DNA of 64,000 bases, taken from assembly GCF_024508295.1 (NCBI RefSeq), contig NZ_CP101990.1:1302001-1366000 (forward strand), in the 5' to 3' direction. The position numbers were made by a program, and so were the translations under genes. Below, piece after piece: positions 37,001-45,482 of this stretch. Positions within the stretch are counted from its first letter, which is position 1. Every line of letters starts with the position of its first letter. This DNA comes from Aeromicrobium duanguangcaii. GTDB taxonomy: Bacteria; Actinomycetota; Actinomycetes; Propionibacteriales; Nocardioidaceae. The notes beneath the pieces are model-generated. The model ran no database searches. It had not been told where the DNA came from and worked only from the letters and a program-made list of their open reading frames with translations.

Positions 37001-37530
37001 GCGGCGTACGAGAGTCAGGCTGCAGCATCGACGTGGCCGAGGAACAGGACGCGCTCGTCGCAGACGTCGAGTGGAGCCTGCCCGGCGGCGTGGCCGCGCT
37101 GTATGTCATGTGCACGGACGCCGGCGGGGCGGTTTCGAGCGCATCAGATGTGGTCTTCAGGAAGACGCCTCGGCTGACCGGGGACGGCGTGGTGCTCCGT
37201 CACGAAAGTACCCCCGAAGGAAGGACCAAGGCGCAGGTTCAGGTCTGCTTCGAACTGCTGGACCCAAACGTGGGTCGGTTGGAGTTCGTGCTTTCTGCCG
37301 GTAGGAGCTCGGTGCTCACGGGACTGCAGGACCTCACCGTGGCGATGTGGAATCCCCGCGACGGCGCGTCCGTGGAGACCTGGACCCTGCCGAGCCCCAA
37401 GCTGGCGAAGCGGGTGGAACTCGGTCGCCTCGAACGTCGAGAGAGCGGCTGGACCGTCACGATGAATCCGGTACCGAACGAGTTCGACTTCAACCAGCTC
37501 TTCCAAGAGCGGTATGAGGCGCCTTCCTGA
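36997..37530 (+). CDS. Small beta-rich protein closing unit 1 (177 aa)
   Basis: The GTG start at 36997 overlaps the GTPase stop (GTGA). The 177 residues are mostly beta strands (DALVADVEWSLPGGVAALYV, TKAQVQVCFELLDPNVGRLE), ending in NEFDFNQLFQERYEAPS. The pattern DVEWSLPGG...DV..SVLT recalls TerD/stress-type or FN3-like sandwiches, but I cannot assign it. It is the last gene of the ten-gene unit and is tail-to-tail with the HNH gene, 3 bases apart. Confidence 0.7.
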   Translation: MSGVRESGCSIDVAEEQDALVADVEWSLPGGVAALYVMCTDAGGAVSSASDVVFRKTPRLTGDGVVLRHESTPEGRTKAQVQVCFELLDPNVGRLEFVLSAGRSSVLTGLQDLTVAMWNPRDGASVETWTLPSPKLAKRVELGRLERRESGWTVTMNPVPNEFDFNQLFQERYEAPS

Positions 37531-37533
37531 CGC

Positions 37534-38424
37534 TCAACGAGTGCAATGCTTCTCGGCCACGCGGCCGAGGGCCCCGTGGTCGGCGGAGGTTATCGGGAGT
37601 CCCCAGCGCAGGGACGTCCGGACGTAGCGAATCCCGTATTCGCATCTGAAGGCGCGGTTCGGGGGGAGCCAGTCGCCAGGTGTGGAGTCACGCTTGTCCT
37701 GATTGGCATCGCCATCGACGGCCAGCAGTTCATCCTTCACGTCGTTCGCGAAAGCCTCGCGGCGCTCGCGCGGCCACGAGGCTGCGCCGAGATCCCAGGC
37801 CGCTGCCAAGGGGATCAGATGGTCGATCTGGACAGCCAGGCTCGATCCCCAGCCACGTTCGAACGCGATGCTACGGCCGGTGTAGGGGTCGTGAAGCGTG
37901 CCGCGGCGAACGACGCAGTCGTTCGTCCCGGGATCGATGACGACCTCGGTGAGGTCGCGGCGCAGCACGTCGTTGCGCGTGTCGCATCCGTTGTGTCCCA
38001 TGGTCGCGTCGGTCGCGTCGTTCCATTCGGTTCCGAAGACGCAGCCGTCTCCCGGAGAGCAGCTGCGGTCGTAGCCGGGAGGGTTGGGACGCGATGCGAC
38101 CACCTTGACCTTCTTGAGGAGCTGAAGCAGCCTGTCGCGTTCGCTCCTCGGCGTTGTGGACGGCGTGATTGGCGAGGGAGTGGCCGCCGGAGTCGGTGAC
38201 GTGGTCGGCGACTCGCTCGGTACGACGGAGGTCGTCGGTTGCGTGGTTTCCGGATCTCCGGCGGATTCGGTGGGGCCCGTCGCTTGAGCCGCTTGTAAGG
38301 TCGTTGCGTCGTCCTCTGCCGCGTCGAGGCCAGCAGCGAGAGTGTGTCCCGAGAGCAGGATCAGCGCGACGATGCTCGCCGCGCGAAAGGCGATCCCGTG
38401 TGGTGCCGAACGTATGACTCTCAC
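37534..38424 (-). CDS. Secreted HNH endonuclease family protein (DUF1524-like, 296 aa)
   Basis: The protein has an N-terminal signal or anchor segment (AASIVALILLSGHTLAAG), then a Thr/Pro/Ser-rich linker of about 70 residues, then a GmrSD C-terminal/DUF1524-like HNH nuclease domain. That domain shows LQIDH-type core residues in SLAVQIDHLIPLAAAWDLGA, DGDANQDKRDSTPGDWLPPN and a Cys pair (CEYG...KHC). It should act outside the membrane on DNA. It lies on the minus strand between the two plus-strand units of the tubulin/GTPase system, and whether it belongs to the system is not clear. Secreted HNH proteins of this type are common in actinobacteria. Confidence 0.82.
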   Translation of the reverse strand: MRVIRSAPHGIAFRAASIVALILLSGHTLAAGLDAAEDDATTLQAAQATGPTESAGDPETTQPTTSVVPSESPTTSPTPAATPSPITPSTTPRSERDRLLQLLKKVKVVASRPNPPGYDRSCSPGDGCVFGTEWNDATDATMGHNGCDTRNDVLRRDLTEVVIDPGTNDCVVRRGTLHDPYTGRSIAFERGWGSSLAVQIDHLIPLAAAWDLGAASWPRERREAFANDVKDELLAVDGDANQDKRDSTPGDWLPPNRAFRCEYGIRYVRTSLRWGLPITSADHGALGRVAEKHCTR

Positions 38425-38458
38425 CTCAATTGTGAAGAACGGGCCCGCTGGGGTGCGT

Positions 38459-38477
38459 GTGCCGAATAACGTGGCAC
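38459..38477. promoter_or_regulatory. Short inverted repeat GTGCC-N9-GGCAC in a divergent promoter region
   Basis: GTGCC at 38459-38463 and GGCAC at 38473-38477 form a small palindrome in the 138 bases between the HNH gene and unit 2. It could be an operator controlling either direction. The evidence is weak. Confidence 0.25.
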
Positions 38478-38562
38478 GGATACTCGCGAGCGTTGTCCCA
38501 TGTTACGGATGCGGCGACTGGCCCGAGGCATGCCCGAGAAATACGACCGCAGGAGGATATCG

Positions 38563-39756
38563 GTGTCTGACGAGCGCACCACGTGTGCCGAGAGTCTCGA
38601 GCGATTGGCGGCGGACCCGCGTTTCGACACTCGAGCCGACGACCTCCGCTCGCTGGCCGCAGCGGTCCGTGACCAAGGGGACGGAACGTGGACGGGCATC
38701 GATTTGGTCGGCGCCTTCCCGCCCGAGGCCTCGATCAACGTCACCAAAATGCACTGGTGGGAGCGGATCGTCGGCATCGCGGCCGGCGCCTCGGTCTTCC
38801 TGCCCGTGGCATGGACGTGGTGGAGCATCTATCGCGCTTCGGAGGCCTACCGCGAACTCCTCGATGCAGGCGACGAGAAGGGCCGCACGTTTCTTGGGAT
38901 GTGGACGACCGGCTTCGACGGACGAGTGGGCGCTTGGCACGAATTCGGCGCGACCGCGATGGTCTCCTTCGGGCTGGTTACGCTCGCTGTGTTGTTGGTC
39001 GTGCTCAACCGTTGGGTCTCCGACCACTACATGTTCAAGGAGGAGAGCTCAGGCGGCGCGGCGCGGCGAGAGCTCGTGGCGGTACTCGGTCGGGCCCAGC
39101 GATTCCTGAACGAGCGTCGGACGGACGATCCGCGCTTCCTCGAGGCAGCGCTGAAGCGTTCAGTGGCAGAGTTGAACGAGGCGCACGGTGCCACCCGTGA
39201 GGGAGTGGAGGAGCTCCGCCAGGCGACGACCGAAGCAGTCACGCGGTTCGAAGGCGCGGCCAACAAGATCCTCGAGGATCTGCGTCCCCTGCTCCAGTCT
39301 GCGGACTCGGCCAGTCGCACCTTCGCGGAGTCGGCAGAATCCGCCGCCGGACTTCAGGAGAAGGTCCTCACTAGCGCCCAGAACTTCGACGAGACGCTGC
39401 GTGGTGCGCTGACCTCGTTCCAGGACACCGTGTCGTCCAGCACTACGGCCTTGTCTGACAGCAGCCGAACAGCGGCGACGACTCTCACTTCGGGCGTGTC
39501 GGCAGCCGTGGATGGGCTCACTGACGGGGTCAAGCGGATCGAAGCAGCACAGCGAAGCACCGAGTCGTGGCTCGTGGAGGGCGTCGGGACGCAGGCCCGG
39601 GCCACGGAGGCTGCGCAGCGCGCCGCTGCGGACCTGAGCCGGATTCTCGAGGCGCACCAGTCCGCACTCCAGGGTCAGAGTTCGGACCTCAGCCGCGCCG
39701 CCGACCTCGCTGGACAACTGCTCGACGAACTCCGTTCCGCGGGCGTTGTTCGGTGA
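38563..39756 (+). CDS. MotA/ZorA-like membrane protein with long coiled-coil tail (397 aa)
   Basis: GTG 38563 follows AGGAGG at 38551-38556. Two membrane helices (about 68-89 and 129-148) are followed by a helical, Ala/Ser/Thr-rich coiled coil to the C-terminus (residues 150-397, VEELRQATTEAVTRFEGAAN, then Ser/Thr-rich repeats). A membrane channel subunit with a long cytoplasmic rod, next to a gene for a one-TM protein with a TM Asp, is the layout of ZorA-ZorB in Zorya anti-phage systems. ZorA and MotA have more TM helices, so the resemblance is architectural and may not reflect descent. It overlaps the next gene by four bases. Confidence 0.7.
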   Translation: MSDERTTCAESLERLAADPRFDTRADDLRSLAAAVRDQGDGTWTGIDLVGAFPPEASINVTKMHWWERIVGIAAGASVFLPVAWTWWSIYRASEAYRELLDAGDEKGRTFLGMWTTGFDGRVGAWHEFGATAMVSFGLVTLAVLLVVLNRWVSDHYMFKEESSGGAARRELVAVLGRAQRFLNERRTDDPRFLEAALKRSVAELNEAHGATREGVEELRQATTEAVTRFEGAANKILEDLRPLLQSADSASRTFAESAESAAGLQEKVLTSAQNFDETLRGALTSFQDTVSSSTTALSDSSRTAATTLTSGVSAAVDGLTDGVKRIEAAQRSTESWLVEGVGTQARATEAAQRAAADLSRILEAHQSALQGQSSDLSRAADLAGQLLDELRSAGVVR

Positions 39757-40277
39757 GGGTCAGCGCATCGCTGAGCAACGGTCGCCGCGGCCGGCTGCGT
39801 TCGACCGAGTCGCTGGCTGGTTGGGTGTTCGCCGACATGCTCCTGGTGCTCTTCCTGATCGGATTGGGGACCGCCGTCGCCGTCGATCCGCCGGAGCCCG
39901 AGCCCGAGCCTGAACCGGTGATGATCGTCGGCATGAAGACCGATCCGATCAGCATCTCAATCGCTGTGCCGGCGGATGGTCTGGTCGCGGGCGCGGCGGA
40001 TGCCAAGGCGAAGGCGCAGAAGGCCGTGGCCAAGGCGATCCGGCGTTACGACAAGAACGGTAACGAAGCCGCGTTGGTGTTGATCTTCGGTGGTGCCGAG
40101 ACGGCAGGACCGGGCCAGGAGGTCGCCAAGGCCCTACGCCCTCGACTCACGAAGGCATCGCCCGATCTGTTTCCACGCAAGGCACCGAGTCGCTTCTTCT
40201 GGGATGGGAGTCTCCCGTACGGAAAGGTCCGGCTCGAGGTGTTCCTGTTCGCCAAGGAGGAGACGAAGCAACCGTGA
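39753..40277 (+). CDS. MotB/ZorB-like single-TM protein (174 aa)
   Basis: The GTG start at 39753 overlaps the previous stop. One membrane helix (about 21-43, GWVFADMLLVLFLIGLGTAV) carries Asp28 at the position of the proton-carrying Asp of MotB, ExbD and ZorB. A Pro/Glu linker and an outer alpha/beta domain follow (KAQKAVAKAIRRYDKNGNEA, ALVLIFGGAETAGPGQEVAK), which looks like a minimal OmpA-type fold. With the gene upstream it probably forms an ion-driven membrane unit. The TM Asp is seen directly; the function is inferred. Confidence 0.75.
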   Translation: MRVSASLSNGRRGRLRSTESLAGWVFADMLLVLFLIGLGTAVAVDPPEPEPEPEPVMIVGMKTDPISISIAVPADGLVAGAADAKAKAQKAVAKAIRRYDKNGNEAALVLIFGGAETAGPGQEVAKALRPRLTKASPDLFPRKAPSRFFWDGSLPYGKVRLEVFLFAKEETKQP

Positions 40278-41341
40278 TGACGTGGTGGAACTCCGTGACC
40301 TGCTGGCTCGCGGCGCCGTGGTTGGCCGTCGCGCGCGGGTGGTGGCTGCTGGGCGGATTCGTGGTGCTCCTCGCGCTTCTCGGGACGTATCTGTGGAGCA
40401 GACGACGGAAGCTGCGTCGTTTGAGGGACCAAGCCGCCGTCAGGGCGGTGCGCGCCGCAGCCGAGGCCGAGCGGGAGCACTTTCGCAGCCTGCCGCGGTC
40501 AAGCGTAGATTTCGGCTTCGCCGTCGACGAGTCGCCCGTTGATGACGGAAGAACGGTTGCTCTGACACCGGAACAGGAGGCGTTCGTTCGTCAGCAACTC
40601 GCGATCGGGAACGAGCGCGTCGACGCTCGCTCGTGCGAAGGCGGCACCGTGCTTCGTGCCGAGGGAGGGCGAGAAGCCCTCGTCCTCGACGTGCCGGTCA
40701 GGCGTCGCGCCGCGCGGGCGGGGTCCGTGGTCGACCGCCGCCCTCCGGTGCGAGGCTCGGGGGACGTACGTATCGACCTTCGGTGGCCCGACGAGGTGTT
40801 GATCGACGAGTACGGTGACGTCAAGGGGTACTTCGCTCCGGCGCTCGAAGACACCTTCCTCGCGCGCAGTGGAGTGAGCGAAGACCCGACTCCTCGCACG
40901 CTGGAGGAGTTGATCTCCGGTGAGGACCCTGTGCTCACGCCGTTCCGGCGGGTCGAGATCGCCCGTTCAGTGTGCGGGTGGCTGCTCGCCCAGCACCGCG
41001 TCGGCCTCATCAACGCGCAGGTGGACCCGAGGTATCTGCTCGTGGACGAGTCCGTGACTCGTGTGACTCCGGTGCACTACCGCGGACTTCGCCTGTTCGG
41101 TTCCGGCGGTTGGTCTCAAGCTGGCGGAGGAAGTCACGCTGATGACCGAGCGGGCTTCGCTCGGTTGGCGTGGCGACTGCTGTGGCCCCGGGGGACGGAC
41201 CCCCGAGCATGGCTTGACGCGGACAGCGCGATCGAAGGGCTCGACGACGTCCGCAGCGACCGCGTTCGTTTCCTCCTGCGACGGGGCCTTGGTCCCGCTG
41301 CTGCTGCGCCAACGATGGAGGAGTGGGCCGCGGCGCTGTGA
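40277..41341 (+). CDS. TM protein with degenerate protein-kinase-like domain (354 aa)
   Basis: I start it at ATG 40277 (TGATG with the previous stop); GTG 40274 is in frame. An N-terminal hydrophobic hairpin (about 10-45) precedes a cytoplasmic region. The C-terminal part looks like a reduced kinase lobe: ARSVCGWLLAQHRVGLINAQ resembles the helix before a catalytic loop, with NAQVDPRYLLVDES where HxDxxxxN would lie and RVTPVHYRGLRLFG where DFG would lie. The catalytic residues are not conserved, so it is probably a pseudokinase or binding module. It ends 38 bases from the convergent hsdR gene. Confidence 0.6.
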   Translation: MTWWNSVTCWLAAPWLAVARGWWLLGGFVVLLALLGTYLWSRRRKLRRLRDQAAVRAVRAAAEAEREHFRSLPRSSVDFGFAVDESPVDDGRTVALTPEQEAFVRQQLAIGNERVDARSCEGGTVLRAEGGREALVLDVPVRRRAARAGSVVDRRPPVRGSGDVRIDLRWPDEVLIDEYGDVKGYFAPALEDTFLARSGVSEDPTPRTLEELISGEDPVLTPFRRVEIARSVCGWLLAQHRVGLINAQVDPRYLLVDESVTRVTPVHYRGLRLFGSGGWSQAGGGSHADDRAGFARLAWRLLWPRGTDPRAWLDADSAIEGLDDVRSDRVRFLLRRGLGPAAAAPTMEEWAAAL

Positions 41342-41379
41342 GCCGTGCCAGATCGCGACCGACCCGTTGTCGCGACAGG

Positions 41380-44300
41380 TCATCGAGCCAGCCGGTTGAT
41401 GTCGTCGTAGACGAGCTCGCCGAGCAGCGTCACGAGCTTGGCCTTGAAGACATCGTCGCTGAAAAACATGTCGGTCATCTTCGAGTGCGCGTCGCTGGCG
41501 TCGAGGACTGCGCCGTGGACGGCGTCGGACAGATCCGGGGACTCCACAAACTGCTTCGACGTGTTGGCTACGGCCTGGGACCGGACGGTGTCGCTCTCTC
41601 CGAGCACGGTGACGAGTCCTTCGACCCAGGAGCGTTGCTGGCCGGGAGTGAAGTCTTCCCCGTCGAAGAGCGCGTTGACCTTGGCCAGCACCTCTTCCAG
41701 AAGCACCATGTGCGGGTCGCGGGACTGGCCCGAGCCGGTGGCCTTCATCGGCTTGAGGGGGACGACGTCGCCGGAGCCGAGGTCGAGGGTCTGGTCCTTG
41801 GCGCGGGCCTGCTTGATGTGGGTGAGCTCGACCGACGAGAGGTCGATGATGTCGGAGGCCTCGGGCCGGATGAGTCGCCCCTTGAGCAGGCGAAGGAAGC
41901 GGGCGAGCTTCTCCAGGGAGGGGTCCTCGTAGTTCACGATCTGCGACAAGAAGTCGTAGAGGCGTACATAGGAGCCGACGTCCTTGCGGAACAGTTCGAG
42001 CTCGTCCAGGCGGGCCTTATCGGCTGCGGCCTGGGCCGCGCGCCAGGCGTCCGCGAAGCGTGCGGCCGCCGAACCCAGAGGTGCAGAGACCGCGCCGTGG
42101 TTGCCGTTGAGGTATGCGGTGGCGAACGCGTCGACCTCGCCGGGGGTGTATATGCCGGCGTGGTCGAGTTTGGCGCGCAGGTCGTGGACCTGGTCGGGGT
42201 CGGTGGTGCCGTCGATCTCGGCGTCCTTGTAGTAGGGCAGGAACGCTTCGAGGATCTCTGCGGGTTCGTTGACGAAGTCGACGACGTACGTGGTGTCCTT
42301 GCCCGCCGAGGGATAGGTCCGGTTGAGCCGCGAGAGGGTTTGTACGGCGGAGACGCCGTCGAGGCGTTTGTCGACGTACATGGTGCAGAGCAGTGGCTGG
42401 TCGAAGCCGGTCTGGTACTTGTTGGCCACGATCAGGACCTGAAAGTCGTTGCTGCCGAGTGCGGTGGGGATGGTGCGACCGCGCAGGCCCTTGTTGAGGT
42501 TGGTCTCTGAGTACGGGGGCTCGACTCCAGCGAACAATACCCCTGGCACCTGCTCGGCGGTCATCGTGCCGGAGAAGGCCACCAGCGTCGCGACGTCGGT
42601 GTAGCCCGACTTCTTGATGTAGGCATCGATCGCGTCCTTGTAGCGGATCGCGTGCTCACGCGAAGACGTCACGACCATGGCCTTGGCGTGCCCGTCGAGC
42701 AGGTGCCGCACGTTGGTGCGGTAGTGCTCGACGATGATCTGCACCTTCTGCGCGATGTTGGTCGGGTGCAGCGACACCCAGCGCATCAGGTGCGTGGTCG
42801 CCTCGGACTCGTCGACCAGCTTCACGGCTTTCAGGTGCCGCTCGCCGGCTGACTTCTTGACCTGTTGGGCGATCTGGAAAGCGGTGTCGTAGCTGGTGTA
42901 GTTGCGCAGCACGTCGAGGATGTACCCCTCCTCGATGGCCTGCTGCATCGTGTAGACGTGGAACGGCCGAGGGCTTCCGCCGCCGTCGGAGCGACCGAAG
43001 AGTTCCAGCGTCTTGGACTTCGGGGTCGCGGTGAATGCGAAGAAGGACAGGTCCTTCGACTCCGCCCGTTCGGCCATTTCGGCGGCGAGGACGGCTTCGA
43101 CGTCGATCTCTCCGCCGTCGTCGAGTTCGGCGGCTTCTTCGGCGGTGAGCACGGCCCGCAGTTTCTGGGACGTACGCCCGGTCTGCGAGGAGTGCGCCTC
43201 GTCGGCGATGATCGCGAACTTCCTACCTGACAGGCCGGCGTCCTCCCGGATCGCCTTGAGCGCGTGCGGGAAGGTCTGCATCGTCACGATCACGATCAAC
43301 TTGCCCGACAACAACTCATCAGCCAACAGCGCGGACTTCGACTTCGCGCCAGCTTTGCGGGCTTCATCGATGTTGATCTGCGAGACCGTGCCGCTGGTGC
43401 CCTCGATCTGCTTGATCGCCTTCTGCAGCTGGTCATCGAGTACGGTGCGGTCGGTGACCACGATGACCGAGTCGAAGACCTTCTCGTTGTTCTCGTCGTG
43501 CAGGGTCGCGAGTCCGTGCGCGGTCCAGGCGATGGAGTTGGTCTTGCCGGAGCCGGCGGAGTGCTGGACCAGGTAGTTGTGTCCGGGCCCTTCGTCGGCG
43601 ACGGTCTGCAACGTCTTGGAGACCAGGTCCCACTGATGGAAGCGGGGGAAGAGCAGGATGCTCTTCTTCTCCTGGGCACCGGTGATCGGGTCGGTCTCGA
43701 CGCGCTCTTCGAGGTGCATCATCTTGCCGAGGATGTGCAGCCACGCCTCAGGTTGGAGGACGCGCTCCCACAGGTACGCCGACGCGGCCTTGCCGGGGAT
43801 CTGCGGGTTGCCTGCCCCAGCGTCACGACCCACGTTGAACGGCAGGAAGAATGTCTTTGCACCCGCCAACCGGGTGGTCATCGCGACCTCTTCGTTGGAG
43901 ACCGCGAAGTGCACCAGGCACCGGTTCCCGAACCCGAGTAACGGCTCACCCGCGGGCTGCCGGTTGTCGCGGTACTGCTTCTTGGCGTGCTCGATCGACT
44001 GGGTGTTGTCGGTCTTGAGCTCCAACGTCGCCACCGGCAGACCATTGACGAAGAGCACCAGGTCGATGCTGTTGGTGTTCTTCGTGGAGTAGTAGACCTG
44101 CCGCATCACCCGAAGGCGCATCGCGCCATGGCGCGCGGTTACGGCGGGGTTGAGCGTGGTGACGGGTTTGAACTCGGCCATCTTGAATTTCGCCGGGGTC
44201 TTGTCGAACCCCTTGCGCAGCACGTTGAGAGTGCCGCCGCCGGACCCGAGCGGCAGGTCGAGGACCTTCACCAACCGATCGAGCAGCGAGTCGACAGCCT

Positions 44301-44511
44301 TCGCCTGTTCCGTCGCCGACATCTCCGGCTTCACAACCTTGCCGTACGCCTCGGGCTGGGTCTCCTGCAACCAGGCGAGCACGTCGGGGACGAAGAGGGC
44401 ACGCGTCTTGTCGTAACCCGGGCGCTCCATCTCGGAGGTGTAGATCCAGCCGGACGCGTGCAGCGCTTCGCAGATCTCGTCCTCGTACGCCTTCTCGAGT
44501 TCAACGGTCAC
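41380..44511 (-). CDS. hsdR: Type I restriction enzyme R subunit (HsdR)
   Basis: I start it at GTG 44511 (VTVELEKAYEDEICEALHAS), overlapping the DUF4268 stop (GTGA), giving 1043 residues; the open frame runs on to 44616. The N-terminal nuclease core contains LVLFVNGLPVATLELKTDN (PD-(D/E)XK, ELK). The helicase motor has Walker A QHSAGSGKTNSI, DEAH motif AIIADEAHSSQTGR, ALSAFTATPK-type motif FFAFTATPKSKTLELFG and YQTGFDQPLL. It is the ATP-driven translocase and cutting subunit that works with HsdM and HsdS, encoded upstream in the same operon. It is full length and looks intact. Confidence 0.95.
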   Translation of the reverse strand: MTVELEKAYEDEICEALHASGWIYTSEMERPGYDKTRALFVPDVLAWLQETQPEAYGKVVKPEMSATEQAKAVDSLLDRLVKVLDLPLGSGGGTLNVLRKGFDKTPAKFKMAEFKPVTTLNPAVTARHGAMRLRVMRQVYYSTKNTNSIDLVLFVNGLPVATLELKTDNTQSIEHAKKQYRDNRQPAGEPLLGFGNRCLVHFAVSNEEVAMTTRLAGAKTFFLPFNVGRDAGAGNPQIPGKAASAYLWERVLQPEAWLHILGKMMHLEERVETDPITGAQEKKSILLFPRFHQWDLVSKTLQTVADEGPGHNYLVQHSAGSGKTNSIAWTAHGLATLHDENNEKVFDSVIVVTDRTVLDDQLQKAIKQIEGTSGTVSQINIDEARKAGAKSKSALLADELLSGKLIVIVTMQTFPHALKAIREDAGLSGRKFAIIADEAHSSQTGRTSQKLRAVLTAEEAAELDDGGEIDVEAVLAAEMAERAESKDLSFFAFTATPKSKTLELFGRSDGGGSPRPFHVYTMQQAIEEGYILDVLRNYTSYDTAFQIAQQVKKSAGERHLKAVKLVDESEATTHLMRWVSLHPTNIAQKVQIIVEHYRTNVRHLLDGHAKAMVVTSSREHAIRYKDAIDAYIKKSGYTDVATLVAFSGTMTAEQVPGVLFAGVEPPYSETNLNKGLRGRTIPTALGSNDFQVLIVANKYQTGFDQPLLCTMYVDKRLDGVSAVQTLSRLNRTYPSAGKDTTYVVDFVNEPAEILEAFLPYYKDAEIDGTTDPDQVHDLRAKLDHAGIYTPGEVDAFATAYLNGNHGAVSAPLGSAAARFADAWRAAQAAADKARLDELELFRKDVGSYVRLYDFLSQIVNYEDPSLEKLARFLRLLKGRLIRPEASDIIDLSSVELTHIKQARAKDQTLDLGSGDVVPLKPMKATGSGQSRDPHMVLLEEVLAKVNALFDGEDFTPGQQRSWVEGLVTVLGESDTVRSQAVANTSKQFVESPDLSDAVHGAVLDASDAHSKMTDMFFSDDVFKAKLVTLLGELVYDDINRLAR

Positions 44512-45482
44512 GGAGTGTCCCCTACCTCTTGCATGAGCGCGTCGAAGTCGATGGCATCGAGTGCGGTACGCACCTGGTCCTGCTGAGCGATCAGCCATTC
44601 GTTGACCGCCGGCCACTGGGACTCGTCAGGCATGTCTGGGAAAGGCGACCACACGGTGAGGCGCGTCGCCTTGCGACCGCGCATCGGGTCCCACTCGACG
44701 TCACTGCCGAGCAGGTCGACAACCTCGCTGGCACGCGACTCCAGTGCCCGGTACCGCGCCATGTTCAATTCGCCGTCCGACGACCCGAAATAGACCTGGA
44801 GGCTCAATCCACGCTTCTGGAAGTACATGGTGAGATTGGCGTTGCGCACGGAGGTGCGGGTGTCCATCCATCCCGAACGTGAGGTGATTCCGCGGGGCAC
44901 CCACGTAGCCCCGGTCGCACGAGCACTGATGAGGAACTGCTCCCAGTACGCCGTGTAGAAGGCTGCCTTCTCCGCCTCGGCAGGGCTGACTTTGGCGCTC
45001 TGACGGATGGCCTTCTCCCAGTCGTTGGGACGTGCCACCAGCTCGAAGTTAGGGGCAATCGCCGAGTCTCCGATGCGGACCACGTTGATCACGACACCGA
45101 AGATGCGGGTGTTCTCGTCGGTGCGTTCATTGAGCCAGTCGATGGCGGCCCGGTGTTCGGGGCGGAAGCCGGTGGTGATCCATACGATCGTCGTGGGATC
45201 GGTCCCGGCGGCATACGTGATGATCTGGCCAAGGTGGGTGTGATCGGAGAGCTCCAACTGGTTCTCGACGATCACCCGCTCCCCGGTGGACTCGTCCCGA
45301 CCGATCAGGTCGAGGCTGAAGTTGCCGACGGGATGCTCAGCAGCCTCCAGGACGAGATCCATGCCGAGCAGGTCGCTGAGTACGTCGACGTTGGCCAGCA
45401 GCCACGGCGTGAAGTCGAGCGCTTCATGGGGCCACACGTCACGAGCCTTCACAGGCTCCAACCGACCAAGGGATACGGTCAT
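44508..45482 (-). CDS. DUF4268 nuclease-fold protein inside the hsd operon (324 aa)
   Basis: This 324-residue protein has a PD-(D/E)XK-like core, FSLDLIGRDESTGERVIVEN followed by QLELSDHTHLGQIITYAAG. A DUF4268 domain follows (TIVWITTGFRPEHRAAIDWL; C-terminal RGLSLQVYFGSSDGELNMAR). It overlaps hsdS (ATGA at 45479-45482) and hsdR (GTGA at 44508-44511), so it is fully embedded in the type I operon. Its role is unknown. It might modulate restriction or serve as a second nuclease. Confidence 0.88.
   Translation of the reverse strand: MTVSLGRLEPVKARDVWPHEALDFTPWLLANVDVLSDLLGMDLVLEAAEHPVGNFSLDLIGRDESTGERVIVENQLELSDHTHLGQIITYAAGTDPTTIVWITTGFRPEHRAAIDWLNERTDENTRIFGVVINVVRIGDSAIAPNFELVARPNDWEKAIRQSAKVSPAEAEKAAFYTAYWEQFLISARATGATWVPRGITSRSGWMDTRTSVRNANLTMYFQKRGLSLQVYFGSSDGELNMARYRALESRASEVVDLLGSDVEWDPMRGRKATRLTVWSPFPDMPDESQWPAVNEWLIAQQDQVRTALDAIDFDALMQEVGDTP

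Noticed and set aside
41323-42510. A 395-codon plus-strand frame antisense to hsdR
   Set aside because: Val/Gly/Glu-rich shadow of hsdR codons.
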